A stretch of DNA of 64,000 nt, taken from Streptococcus sp. 1643 (GTDB taxonomy: Bacteria > Bacillota > Bacilli > Lactobacillales > Streptococcaceae). Position 1 is the first letter of the stretch. Each line of letters starts with the position of its first letter. The notes beneath the pieces were generated by a model. The model saw nothing but the letters and a program-made list of their open reading frames with translations, was not told where the DNA came from and searched no databases. This document shows, piece after piece, positions 26,352 to 34,682 of the stretch. The translations under genes were made by a program, and so were the position numbers. The DNA is taken from the NCBI RefSeq assembly GCF_006228325.1, contig NZ_CP040231.1, positions 1,313,001 to 1,377,000 on the forward strand, written 5' to 3'.

Positions 26352-28166
26352 ATGTTGAAAAAGTTAATATTAGTAAGTGCCATCGCACTCTCTATCACAG
26401 GATTGGCACAAGCATCAATATCAGCAGAAGAAAATACATCTCAATCCACATCTGCTATCAAGGAATCAACCACTAAAGAATCAAAGAAAGATTCTATCGT
26501 TAAAGAGAAAGCTGAATCAGAAACATTCCCAAAAGAAAAAACTACAGAAAAAATTAAAGAAGAACGTCCAAAAAAAGAAGGGTGGTACCAAGAAAATCAA
26601 AACTGGCGCTTTTACCAAGATGATAAGCCTGCTTTGAACTGGAAACAAATCCAAGGCAAATGGTACTACTTCGATCAAGATGGAAATCGTATTCATTCTA
26701 CTATCTACAAAGGCTATGCCTTTAACCAAGATGGTGTCATGATAGAAAATAGCTGGACCAAAGTGGATAATCAATGGTATTATGCTGATTCCTCTGGACG
26801 ACTTGCTCAGAACACCTGGAAAAAAATTAACGGCTCCTGGTACTATTTTGACCAAACTGGAAGCATGCTCAGCAACACTACCGTTGATGGCTACTTGCTC
26901 ACAAAAGGTGGAGCTATAGCAGAAAAGGGATGGACTAAATTAAACCAAATTTGGTACTATGTCGCTTCTTCTGGAAAAATCTCGCAGGATAAATGGGAGA
27001 AAGTCAACGGTTCTTGGTACTACTTTGACAAAGACGGTGAAATGCTAAGTGCGACAACTTTCAAGGGCTACCTCTTCAACCAGAGTGGAGCTATGGCCGA
27101 AAACAACTGGGTCAAAATCAAGGATACTTGGTTCTATGCAAACGGGTCAGGGAGATATATCCAAGACAACTGGCAAAAGATTCAGGGTTCATGGTACTCT
27201 TTTGACCAGAATGGTGGGATGCTAGCAGACAAATGGAAAGGAAACTACTACCTCAAAACCAGTGGAGCCATGGCGGAGAAAGAGTGGATCTTCGATAAAG
27301 CCTACAAGAGCTGGTTCTATCTAAAAGCAGATGGCCGTTATGCAAATCGAGAATGGATGGGGGCTTTTTACCTCAAATCAGGTGGTTACATGGCGAAGAG
27401 CGAGTGGATTTACGATAACACTTACAAAGCATATTACTACCTAGATGATAATGGACATTATGTTTCAGGAACATACCAGATAAATGGTAAGAAACATTTG
27501 TTTCAAAAATACGGCCAATGGGTTTCTGAAATCTCAGAAGACGTTGGTTTTACAAAAGGTCAATATAGCAATACCATCTTCCTAGATCCTGGGCATGGTG
27601 GTCGAGATTCCGGTGCCTTTTACTACAATGTCGCTGAAAAAGATCTCAATATGCAAATCTATCGCAAACTTCGCGCTAAGCTAGAAGAACTGGGCTACAA
27701 GGTTCTAACTTCTCGAGACAGTGATGTCTATGTCGACTTTATCACGGAACGTTCTCGTATGGTTAATAAGACCAACTCTGATATTTTTATCAGTATCCAC
27801 TTCAATGCAACTGGAAGCGCATATTCAAAAGCGAGCGGTATTCAAACCTACTCCTATAGCGATGAACCTGATTATCCAAGTAAGATTAATAAAAACTGGC
27901 ACAACCATCCTGATCGCATTAGTGAAAGTAAGCGCCTCGCTGCTGCTATCCACTCCTCTCTCTTAGCCGAAACAGGGGCTAAGGATGCTGGTCAGTTAGA
28001 AAGAAGTTTTGCCGTCCTACGTGAAACAGCAAAACCAGCCGTCCTCCTTGAACTTGGTTATATGGATAATTTCACTGAAAGCCAACAAATCAGAGATAGC
28101 CGCTACCAAGATAAACTGGTCTCAGGCATCGTGAAAGGGATCCAAAAATATTACGCTGGTCAGTAA
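26352..28166 (+). CDS. Choline-binding N-acetylmuramoyl-L-alanine amidase (Amidase_3)
   Basis: A 604-residue secreted wall hydrolase. A signal peptide (about residues 1-26) is followed by a Ser/Thr/Lys/Glu-rich linker. Residues about 75-390 hold choline-binding repeats with the recurring pattern GSWYYFD..G.M or similar. The C-terminal Amidase_3 domain (about 408-604) carries the zinc ligands His415 (LDPGHGG), Glu429 (VAEKDLN) and His483 (SIHFNA), and catalytic Glu567 (LLELGYMDN). It would cleave the MurNAc-L-Ala bond while anchored to choline on teichoic acids. LytA has the opposite domain order and a different amidase family. A GGAG site precedes the ATG. Confidence 0.93.
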   Translation: MLKKLILVSAIALSITGLAQASISAEENTSQSTSAIKESTTKESKKDSIVKEKAESETFPKEKTTEKIKEERPKKEGWYQENQNWRFYQDDKPALNWKQIQGKWYYFDQDGNRIHSTIYKGYAFNQDGVMIENSWTKVDNQWYYADSSGRLAQNTWKKINGSWYYFDQTGSMLSNTTVDGYLLTKGGAIAEKGWTKLNQIWYYVASSGKISQDKWEKVNGSWYYFDKDGEMLSATTFKGYLFNQSGAMAENNWVKIKDTWFYANGSGRYIQDNWQKIQGSWYSFDQNGGMLADKWKGNYYLKTSGAMAEKEWIFDKAYKSWFYLKADGRYANREWMGAFYLKSGGYMAKSEWIYDNTYKAYYYLDDNGHYVSGTYQINGKKHLFQKYGQWVSEISEDVGFTKGQYSNTIFLDPGHGGRDSGAFYYNVAEKDLNMQIYRKLRAKLEELGYKVLTSRDSDVYVDFITERSRMVNKTNSDIFISIHFNATGSAYSKASGIQTYSYSDEPDYPSKINKNWHNHPDRISESKRLAAAIHSSLLAETGAKDAGQLERSFAVLRETAKPAVLLELGYMDNFTESQQIRDSRYQDKLVSGIVKGIQKYYAGQ

Positions 28167-28196
28167 AAAAGTCTCGAGAAATCTCGAGACTTTTTT
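28165..28196 (+). terminator. Terminator of the amidase gene
   Basis: A GTCTCGAG-AAAT-CTCGAGAC stem is preceded by six As and followed by six Ts. It also serves the converging small membrane protein gene. Confidence 0.93.
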
Positions 28197-28512
28197 ATTT
28201 ATCTTCTTTTTTATCCTTATCAGGAAAGAGGTAGCCAAGTCCTACACAAGCTAGCACACCAGCACCAATCACCAAACCACTTGAAATTGGCAAGAGATCA
28301 AAAATAGCATTTGCAATGATAAAGGCAATGATCAAGCACATCAGACTAGCCTTGTAATCTTTTTTCAAAAAGTTTTCTAGCGTGAAATAAAGGAACAATC
28401 CTACCGGAATGAGTGACCAGAGGTTGACATCCAAACTTGGCCAGCCAACAGATCCGAAATACAATACTAGCGCTGCTGCTACTAAAAATACAAGTCCTAA
28501 TAATTTTTTCAT
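28195..28512 (-). CDS. LiaI/LiaF-like small membrane protein
   Basis: A 105-residue protein with about four hydrophobic segments: residues 2-20, 28-45, 52-70 and 76-95. The segment LWSLIPVGLFLYFTLENFLKKDY resembles the transmembrane part of LiaI/LiaF-type envelope-stress proteins. I chose the ATG at 28512 because GGAG lies 8 bases upstream. A longer frame extends to 28614, but its extra N-terminal part is polar and lacks a site. The role is unknown. Confidence 0.68.
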   Translation of the reverse strand: MKKLLGLVFLVAAALVLYFGSVGWPSLDVNLWSLIPVGLFLYFTLENFLKKDYKASLMCLIIAFIIANAIFDLLPISSGLVIGAGVLACVGLGYLFPDKDKKEDK

Positions 28513-28663
28513 TTTTTTGTCTCCATTTTCTTTTTTAGGTTCTTGAGTTGTCTGATACTGACCCCTCACGTCCCTTACATGAATCATTATAGCAGAGGAA
28601 TTTTTCAAGAACAAGCCCTTTTGCCTATCTGGTCAATATCTCTGCCTAAGTGGTTGAGTATTT

Positions 28664-28712
28664 GTAACAAAAGAAAAAGAAGCCCTAATGGGCTTCTTGA
28701 TTCTGCCGATTG
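28664..28712 (-). repeat. Partial duplicate of the tRNA-Thr 3' end and its terminator
   Basis: The stretch GTAACAAAAG through GCCGATTG aligns over about 45 bp with 29896-29941, sharing the hairpin AAGAAGCCC / GGGCTTCTT and then TTCTGCCGATTG, which is the 3' acceptor end of the tRNA-Thr. No complete tRNA is present at this copy. The hairpin can also terminate the DUF6287 gene on the minus strand. Confidence 0.7.
28677..28698 (-). terminator. Terminator after the DUF6287 gene
   Basis: On the minus strand AAGAAGCCC-ATTA-GGGCTTCTT is followed by TTTTCTTTTG. Confidence 0.8.
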
Positions 28713-28738
28713 TAACAGTATTTTTGAACGAATACCAT

Positions 28739-29638
28739 CTAGTTTTTCTTTTCCTTTGACTCTAGAGAAGATTTGATTGCTTCACGATCAGCTTGCAGTT
28801 GAGCTAAGTTCTTTTCTGCTTCCTCAAGTTTACTGGTATCTGGTTTCACACGATAATAAACATTTTCTGGTTTCATTAACATAGACCCATAATCTTGTCC
28901 TGAAAGTAGTCTTTCCTCAGCATGATTGCTTTTATCCGTAATCTTTCCGTCATCAGCAGGTTGCATAACAACTCCACTTGGCACAGCTACTACTACGAAT
29001 CCTCCAGCAATAGAATCTTTTACCCATGCACTAATAGACGCTGTCTCAGGGTTACGACTATCTTGTCCTTTTGATACCTTTAATCCAACTACAGATTCGT
29101 ACTTTTGATCATTTGTAAACCAAGTCGCACGTACTTCTCCAGAATCATTAATAATGTATTCATTACCAGATTGACTACGCCAAGTACCTTCTAAACTAGA
29201 CAAATCATTGTTCTTAATTGCTTCAATATCTAATTTTGGAACGGTAGTTTCTTTCTTTAACTTGCTAACAAGTGCTTCTGCTTCAGTAATTTTGGTATCT
29301 AAAGCAGTCAGTTGATCCTTGAGTTTCTGAATTTCCTCTTGTTTATCCTTATCAGTCTCATCTGTTTTTCCTTGGCTTGTAGACGCTTGACTTGTTGACT
29401 CTGTAGTTGAAACAGCAGACGTTGCTTGATTTGACTCTTTCTTTCCAATCAGAGAATGCGAGAAAACACTTACTAGGATTGTTGCAACCAAAATAGCGAG
29501 GACTAACCCAATATAGATTTTGATATTTCTAGCTCCTCTCGCAAACTTTTTCGTTGACTGCGCCTCTGCTAATTCTGATGCAGTCGGCTTGCGACCATTC
29601 GCCTCCTCAAATTGTTTTACCCATTCTTTCTTATTCAT
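28739..29638 (-). CDS. DUF6287-type membrane-anchored protein
   Basis: A 299-residue protein with a basic cytoplasmic N-terminus (MNKKEWVKQFEEANGRKPTA), one membrane helix (about residues 38-60), a Ser/Thr-rich segment, a coiled coil (about 95-135) and an external domain with the stretch DIEAIKNNDLSSLEGTWRSQSGNEYIINDSG that recurs in DUF6287 proteins. A short coiled coil closes the C-terminus. It is flanked by the two copies of the tRNA-Thr end, so it may have arrived as an inserted segment. The function is unknown. Confidence 0.7.
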   Translation of the reverse strand: MNKKEWVKQFEEANGRKPTASELAEAQSTKKFARGARNIKIYIGLVLAILVATILVSVFSHSLIGKKESNQATSAVSTTESTSQASTSQGKTDETDKDKQEEIQKLKDQLTALDTKITEAEALVSKLKKETTVPKLDIEAIKNNDLSSLEGTWRSQSGNEYIINDSGEVRATWFTNDQKYESVVGLKVSKGQDSRNPETASISAWVKDSIAGGFVVVAVPSGVVMQPADDGKITDKSNHAEERLLSGQDYGSMLMKPENVYYRVKPDTSKLEEAEKNLAQLQADREAIKSSLESKEKKN

Positions 29639-29805
29639 AATTTTCTCCTTTTTGATTTATATTCAGCCAAGCTTGCGAGACTTCATTCGTTATTATCCAC
29701 GGATTTTTATAATTTTTAGAAAATCTATGCAAAAAATTCTAGAATGATTAACAGCCTATAGTCCACTATAAAGGAACGAAAACAAGCGCTTATTAAAATA
29801 TATTA

Positions 29806-29814
29806 TACCACAAA
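29806..29814 (-). promoter_or_regulatory. Extended -10 promoter of the DUF6287 gene
   Basis: On the minus strand TGGTATAAT is an extended -10. It gives a leader of roughly 160 bases with no recognised riboswitch. The rest of the 29639-29895 gap shows nothing else clear. Confidence 0.5.
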
Positions 29815-29900
29815 ATATAAATTTTAGTTTTTATTTATAAGCAGGAGGCACAGACGTTAAATAGAACCTATCTCAAACGTTCCACCTTTCCTATAGTTAC

Positions 29901-29928
29901 AAAAAAAGAAGCCCGTTTGGACTTCTTA
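29901..29928 (-). terminator. Terminator of tRNA-Thr
   Basis: On the minus strand AAGAAGTCC-AAAC-GGGCTTCTT is followed by a run of Ts, a few bases past the tRNA 3' end. Confidence 0.85.
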
Positions 29929-29932
29929 ATTC

Positions 29933-30005
29933 TGCCGATTGCAGGGCTTGAACCTGTGACCTACGCGTTACGAGTGCGTTGCTCTACCAACTGAGCTAAA
30001 TCGGC
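29933..30005 (-). tRNA. tRNA-Thr (CGT)
   Basis: A 73-nt cloverleaf: acceptor GCCGATT / AATCGGC, D arm GCTC/GAGC, anticodon loop CTCGTAA (anticodon CGU, reading ACG), and T arm with TTCAAGC. The discriminator is A and CCA is not encoded. Confidence 0.96.
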
Positions 30006-30064
30006 GATTACCCTTTTAGTATAGCACTCTGAGAATAGATGTCAAGAAATTTTCATCTCCATTA

Positions 30065-30092
30065 GAAAAAGCCTGTCCTGAGACGAGGCTTT
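30065..30092 (-). terminator. Terminator of the ABC-2 exporter operon
   Basis: On the minus strand AAAGCCT and AGGCTTTTTC frame a loop, just past the stop of the last permease. Confidence 0.7.
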
Positions 30093-30105
30093 GAGATTCT
30101 TCCTT

Positions 30106-30891
30106 TTACGAACCCGCACTTTCGTAGGCATCTAAGCCCCTGTCCCATAGCTTCAAAGAAATTGCAAAGAAGATAAGGGAAATCAGAATCAAACCACCGA
30201 TATTAAAGAAGACATCCTTGTCCTGCAAGAAATAGCTGGCAGGATAGTAGGCTGTAAAGGCAAAGGGGATGATAAAGCTAATCAACCAACGAAGAAGAGA
30301 ATTGTATATGGAAATCGGATACTTGGCAAAATCATTGAACATATAGAAAATGTAAATCATAGCACCTGACTGCTTGGTCCAAAAAGCGATGCTGGCTGTC
30401 GCGATTTTCAAGGAAGTATAAATCAAGGTCGCAAAGGGGATACAGACTAAGAAAAGCAGGAATTTGGGAAGAGTCCAAGCAATACTAGATACCGTTGTCG
30501 CTAGCAAAATACCTCCGACCAAAAGTTCGCCCAAGGCATCAATCTGAAAGGTCTCAACTAGGATGTGAAAGAGCGGATTGATAGGACGAGTTAGATACTT
30601 GTCAAACTCACCTTTTCTCACCAAGCGTTGTCCCAATGCCCAGAGATTATCAAAAAAGAGATGGTCCAGTCCCTTGGGAATCAAGGAAAAACCATAGATA
30701 AAGGCTATTTCTTGAAAGGTCCAGCCTTCAAGGGATGGGATGTGTTGAAAGATGACATTGAGAAACAAGAGATTCAAACCTTGGGTCAGAAAGACACCTA
30801 AAACACCAACCACAAAATCAACCTTGTATTCCATGATTTGCTTGATGTATTGTCTGATAAAAATCAAATGCATGCGTTGATATTTTTTCAT
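30106..30891 (-). CDS. ABC-2 type permease (COG3694 family)
   Basis: A 261-residue membrane protein with about six helices. The sequence begins with a cytoplasmic segment MKKYQRMHLIFIRQYIKQIMEYKVDFVVG, typical of COG3694 permeases, which form heterodimers with COG4587 permeases. It is the third gene after the ATPase and the COG4587-like permease, 1 bp from the latter. The substrate is unknown; related systems are annotated as multidrug or polyketide-type exporters. Confidence 0.85.
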   Translation of the reverse strand: MKKYQRMHLIFIRQYIKQIMEYKVDFVVGVLGVFLTQGLNLLFLNVIFQHIPSLEGWTFQEIAFIYGFSLIPKGLDHLFFDNLWALGQRLVRKGEFDKYLTRPINPLFHILVETFQIDALGELLVGGILLATTVSSIAWTLPKFLLFLVCIPFATLIYTSLKIATASIAFWTKQSGAMIYIFYMFNDFAKYPISIYNSLLRWLISFIIPFAFTAYYPASYFLQDKDVFFNIGGLILISLIFFAISLKLWDRGLDAYESAGS

Positions 30892-30892
30892 A

Positions 30893-31711
30893 CTAACCTC
30901 CTTGAATGGTGATGAAGGACTGGACTCGTTTCCAAATCAGCTGAGACAAGCCCACCATCACTAAGAGCCAGAAAAACTGCAAAGCGAATGCCTGAAGAAT
31001 CTGACTGGCATCGTATTTCCCAACAATGATCATAACTGGAGTATAAATTAAAGATGAAAAAGGCAAGAAGGACAGAATATCAGAAACAATCTTTGGAAAG
31101 AAAGCCAAGGGAATTAAACTTCCAGACATAAAGGCTACTATGGAAGTCTTGAGTAGATTGGAACCCCATAGATTTTTAAAGACAAAGGCTGAAAATCCAA
31201 AGCAGATATTAAAGAAAAAGTTAATCAGGTAGGCTAGGGCTAAGCTAAAGAGATAAAGGACAGTTAAGCCCAGCACTTCTACAATGCCTTGCCCAGAAAG
31301 GATTTTCATCAAGACAATAACACTCAAGAAAGGAAGTCCGACACTGACAAAAATCAACCACTTGGAACCAAGCTCGGTGAAGAGATAAGAGGTCGCAAAA
31401 TGCACTGGTCGCAACAAGCGCATGATAATGGAACCATCCTTGACCTCCTCCCCAATCATGAAGGAAGAATCTGACTTGGTCAACAGATTGGTCACAAAAC
31501 TCATGATGATGTAGAGAGTGATATCTGCCATACTGAATCCCTGAATCAAGGACTCCTGCGAGGAATCAAAGACGGCCTTCCAGAGATAGAAAGCGACAAA
31601 AGCCCCCATAACATCGCCAATCCGATAGAGAAGAAAGTTGACTCGATAGGTAATCAACTCCTGAATCCCTGCATTGATAAAGGGTTTATAACGTCTCCAC
31701 AATTTGACCAT
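30893..31711 (-). CDS. ABC-2 type permease (COG4587 family)
   Basis: A 272-residue membrane protein with about six helices, beginning MVKLWRRYKPFINAGIQELITYRVNFLLYRIGD. I chose the ATG at 31711 because AAAGGAG lies 7 bases upstream, overlapping the end of the ATPase gene. An upstream in-frame start at 31753 would run far into that gene and add a non-family leader. It forms the heterodimeric channel with the COG3694-like permease. Confidence 0.86.
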   Translation of the reverse strand: MVKLWRRYKPFINAGIQELITYRVNFLLYRIGDVMGAFVAFYLWKAVFDSSQESLIQGFSMADITLYIIMSFVTNLLTKSDSSFMIGEEVKDGSIIMRLLRPVHFATSYLFTELGSKWLIFVSVGLPFLSVIVLMKILSGQGIVEVLGLTVLYLFSLALAYLINFFFNICFGFSAFVFKNLWGSNLLKTSIVAFMSGSLIPLAFFPKIVSDILSFLPFSSLIYTPVMIIVGKYDASQILQAFALQFFWLLVMVGLSQLIWKRVQSFITIQGG

Positions 31712-31712
31712 C

Positions 31713-32705
31713 TTAGAGCTCCTTTCGGTAGAAGCGACGGATAATATCCTCAATATCCGTATCCAGCATCTTCAAATCACGGACTTCAAAATCAGACAGG
31801 GTTTGCTTGATAATCTCAGCTGACTGGTAGCGGGAACTATCAAATTCAATGTTGAGGCTATTTCCTTGTCTATCAATAGTCATATCAGACAGGCCTTCAT
31901 AGTGAGAGACGAGATGACTTTGACCTGGCACCAGTTCAAAAGAAAGAGTCTTCATCTTGCCAAAAGTTTCCTTGAGCTGACTCACCGTTCCATCAAAAAT
32001 CTCTTGCCCCTTATCAATCATAAAAATCCGATCACAAAGTTGCTCAATGTCGCTCAAGTCGTGAGTGGTCAAGAGAATAGTGGTCTCTTCCTCTTGATTG
32101 ATCTGAGTAATGGCGCGACGAATATTATCCTTAACGGAAACATCCAAACCAATAGTCGGTTCATCTAAAAAGAGAACTTTAGGATTGTGGAGCAAGGAAG
32201 CCGCAATGTCCGCCCGCATCCGTTGGCCAAGTGAAAGAGTCCGCACGGGATCCTTGATAAATTCCTTTAAATCCAAGACCTCATTCAAAAAGTCCATGCG
32301 CTTATGGAAGAGCGAGTCTGGCACATCGTAAATCTCTTTCAAGACCGTGTAGGTCTCTTGAAGAGCCAAATCCCACCATAGCTGAGTACGTTGACCAAAG
32401 ACCACCCCAATATCCTTGACATAGTCTTGACGATTGTTCTGCGGAATCTTGCCGTTAATCCGACAAAAACCAGATGTCGGTTTCAAAATCCCTGTCAGCA
32501 TTTTGATGGTTGTCGACTTCCCAGCACCATTGGCTCCGATAAAGCCTAAAATCTGGCCCTTTGGTACCTCGAAGGTCAAATCCTTGACCGCTTCAAAAGT
32601 CTGCTTTTCAGGATGAATAAAGGAGCGCAAAGCCCCCTTTAATCCAGGTTCCTTTACTGTCTTCACAAAATTTTTCTGAAGATGTTCCACTTCTATCATT
32701 GCCAT
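31713..32705 (-). CDS. ABC-2 exporter ATP-binding protein (COG4586 family)
   Basis: A 330-residue ATPase with Walker A GFIGANGAGKSTTIK near residue 57, Q-loop VFGQRTQLWWD (characteristic of COG4586), signature LSLGQRMRADIAASLL and Walker B VLFLDEPTIGLD. A C-terminal regulatory domain of about 90 residues follows. It is the first gene of the three-gene exporter operon, and the GGGAG site at the start supports 32705. The promoter is about 115 bp upstream. Confidence 0.91.
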   Translation of the reverse strand: MAMIEVEHLQKNFVKTVKEPGLKGALRSFIHPEKQTFEAVKDLTFEVPKGQILGFIGANGAGKSTTIKMLTGILKPTSGFCRINGKIPQNNRQDYVKDIGVVFGQRTQLWWDLALQETYTVLKEIYDVPDSLFHKRMDFLNEVLDLKEFIKDPVRTLSLGQRMRADIAASLLHNPKVLFLDEPTIGLDVSVKDNIRRAITQINQEEETTILLTTHDLSDIEQLCDRIFMIDKGQEIFDGTVSQLKETFGKMKTLSFELVPGQSHLVSHYEGLSDMTIDRQGNSLNIEFDSSRYQSAEIIKQTLSDFEVRDLKMLDTDIEDIIRRFYRKEL

Positions 32706-32820
32706 ATCTATCTCCCTGTCGCAAGGAATAGCAACATTGTATTTTTGACTACAAAAATTCTAAATCCTTACCTTCTAAACCCTCTACATTTTATTATTAC
32801 AGAAGGCCTTATACCAAACT

Positions 32821-32849
32821 ATTATAGTCCAATAAAAAACGGAATGCAA
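32821..32849 (-). promoter_or_regulatory. Promoter of the ABC-2 exporter operon
   Basis: On the minus strand TTGCAT and TATAAT are 17 bp apart. The 32706-32820 leader shows no recognised regulatory RNA; the rest of the gap to 32941 is AT-rich and unremarkable. Confidence 0.75.
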
Positions 32850-32941
32850 GCGTTTGCCTGTAGATTATAAAATTAGAAATTTCACTCTTAAAATAATAGT
32901 TTTAATCAAAAATTCTGGTTTGATATTTTCCTTAAAACATC

Positions 32942-32967
32942 AAAAAAACCTGCCCAATGGGCAGGTT
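32942..32967 (-). terminator. Terminator after the histidine phosphatase gene
   Basis: On the minus strand AACCTGCCC-ATT-GGGCAGGTT is followed by TTTTTG. A near-copy terminates fba at 34.6 kb. Confidence 0.9.
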
Positions 32968-33024
32968 ACGAATTATAAAAAGCAAACTATTTTGATCAAT
33001 ATGAATCACTATTTAATCAAAGAA

Positions 33025-33570
33025 CTAATCTTTCATAATTCTTTTCACAATCCCATTTCTATCAATTAGAAAACAATCTGGAAAGGTCATCTGCTCCCAT
33101 TTTTCATAATCAAAACTGGAATCAAAGTGATGTAGTAGTATTCCTATCAAATTCCCGTGTGAACTAAGTAAAATCGTTTTTTCTGAGTATCTCTCTTCCA
33201 ATTCCATTAAAAAATTTAGTACTCTAGCTAGTGCATCTTGATTTGATTCCCCTTCTGAAAGAGATTCACTGGGATTTTGCCATAAATATTTAATACTGTC
33301 TTCAAACTCAGAATCTTTTATAAATGTTGAAGATAATTTTCTCTCTCGTAACCGATTATCAAGAACTATTTTATCAAATTGAATTGGCGAGCTATTAATC
33401 GTTTCAAATGCTCGTTTATAAGGACTAGAAAAATAATAATCAATATTAAAAGAATTCAAAAACTCTAACTGATCAAGAGATGAAAATCCTTTTTCTGATA
33501 AAGTTCTATTAAAATCATCACTTGAAAATCTTGAATGAGCATGTCTAAGTAAAATATAAGAATTATTCAT
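33025..33570 (-). CDS. Histidine phosphatase family protein
   Basis: A 181-residue phosphoglycerate-mutase-like phosphatase. The phosphoryl-accepting His is in YILLRHAHSRF (RHA in place of the usual RHG), and the second catalytic His is in ILLSSHGNLIGIL. A Glu-rich segment between them supplies the acid. By eye the gene is more AT-rich than its neighbours. The substrate is unknown; the family ranges from sugar phosphates to regulatory phosphoproteins. Confidence 0.8.
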   Translation of the reverse strand: MNNSYILLRHAHSRFSSDDFNRTLSEKGFSSLDQLEFLNSFNIDYYFSSPYKRAFETINSSPIQFDKIVLDNRLRERKLSSTFIKDSEFEDSIKYLWQNPSESLSEGESNQDALARVLNFLMELEERYSEKTILLSSHGNLIGILLHHFDSSFDYEKWEQMTFPDCFLIDRNGIVKRIMKD

Positions 33571-33621
33571 AAGTCACTACCTTTCAATTATTATCATCAG
33601 TCTCAATGGATTTTTAAGCCC

Positions 33622-34554
33622 TCAATTACTCTTTAAAAAATCTTCAATCTGAGAAACTATTTCATGACTTTTATAATGATAGAGGTCATGAGGCGCATCC
33701 ATATAGACGACTTGAACATTAGACTGGTCGCTTGCAAATCTCTCTGCATAACGTTGCCACTCAGATTGGCTAAAACTAGTACCTTCACCGTTAGACACTA
33801 GTAGTAAGGTGGGAATTTTCGGATTGATGCTAGAAGTAACTTTCTTGGCATTTTCCTTTACCGTTTGGGATTCATGAAGCATGGCTTGTGACATCAACTG
33901 CTTATAAGCTAGAAGTTTATATTGTTTTCGTTCATTTTCGGTCAAAGTTTGATTTTTTATATAAAAGGACTCAGGGAAGTAGCGTAATAAGCCAATATTG
34001 CTGCTCCAATATGCTACAGTGAGTAAGGTCTGATTTTGCTTTAAATTCTCATAACTTGATGGCAATGCCCAATCTAAACCAATCAAAGCTTTCACTTCAT
34101 CAGGAAACTTCTCCTGCCAAGCCAGACTCTCTAAACTAGCCATGGAATGAGACAGAATGATAAACGGCCCTGTGATATTTGCTTGCGAAAGAGCTTGGCG
34201 AGTCTCAGACAAAACCTCCATCACATCTCTTGAATGATTGCTATCATCACTATAACCATATCCCGCTCGCTCCACGATGACTACCTTATACCGTTTCGAT
34301 AAGGATTCCGATACATTTTTAAAGTCCAATATGGGAGAAGCAATACCAGCACCTGAGAGAACTACTATAGTCTCAGGTCCATCCCCTTCAACGTAAATAT
34401 TTATTTGATGTCCATTGACAAGAACTTGTTGTCCCATAGGTGATAGTGAGGCTTCTTCCTTTTCCAAACTGATACGGTGAAAGATGAATGTAGCGAGTAA
34501 AAACAAAAGAATGAAACTATGAATGCCAAGAAACCATTTTTTCAGTATTTTCAT
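33622..34554 (-). CDS. Membrane-anchored alpha/beta hydrolase
   Basis: A 310-residue protein with an N-terminal hydrophobic helix (about residues 8-24) acting as signal anchor and an alpha/beta hydrolase fold outside. The oxyanion region is VVLSGAGIASP, the nucleophile elbow is ILSHSMASLESL, and the late His is in DAPHDLYHYKS. I start it at the ATG at 34554, where a promoter places the mRNA 5' end; the in-frame TTG at 34569 lies inside the -10. The substrate is unknown. Confidence 0.8.
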   Translation of the reverse strand: MKILKKWFLGIHSFILLFLLATFIFHRISLEKEEASLSPMGQQVLVNGHQINIYVEGDGPETIVVLSGAGIASPILDFKNVSESLSKRYKVVIVERAGYGYSDDSNHSRDVMEVLSETRQALSQANITGPFIILSHSMASLESLAWQEKFPDEVKALIGLDWALPSSYENLKQNQTLLTVAYWSSNIGLLRYFPESFYIKNQTLTENERKQYKLLAYKQLMSQAMLHESQTVKENAKKVTSSINPKIPTLLLVSNGEGTSFSQSEWQRYAERFASDQSNVQVVYMDAPHDLYHYKSHEIVSQIEDFLKSN

Positions 34555-34560
34555 AGCATT

Positions 34561-34589
34561 ATTGTACAAAAAATAGAACCTTTTAGCAA
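34561..34589 (-). promoter_or_regulatory. Promoter of the alpha/beta hydrolase gene
   Basis: On the minus strand TTGCTA and TACAAT are 17 bp apart, with 6 bases between the -10 and the ATG at 34554. A leaderless mRNA is predicted. Confidence 0.75.
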
Positions 34590-34635
34590 CTTAAGATTGG
34601 TTCTTCTACAGTATATTCGCTATATATCCAGACAC

Positions 34636-34660
34636 AAAAAACCCACCCAATGGGCAGGTT
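34636..34660 (-). terminator. Terminator of fba
   Basis: On the minus strand AACCTGCCC-ATT-GGGTGGGTT (with G-U pairs) is followed by a T run. Confidence 0.85.
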
Positions 34661-34682
34661 TCATCTGTATTGTTCAGCTAGA

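Noticed and set aside
32854..33069. A 71-codon plus-strand frame
   Set aside because: It covers a terminator hairpin and the antisense end of the histidine phosphatase gene; composition is non-coding.
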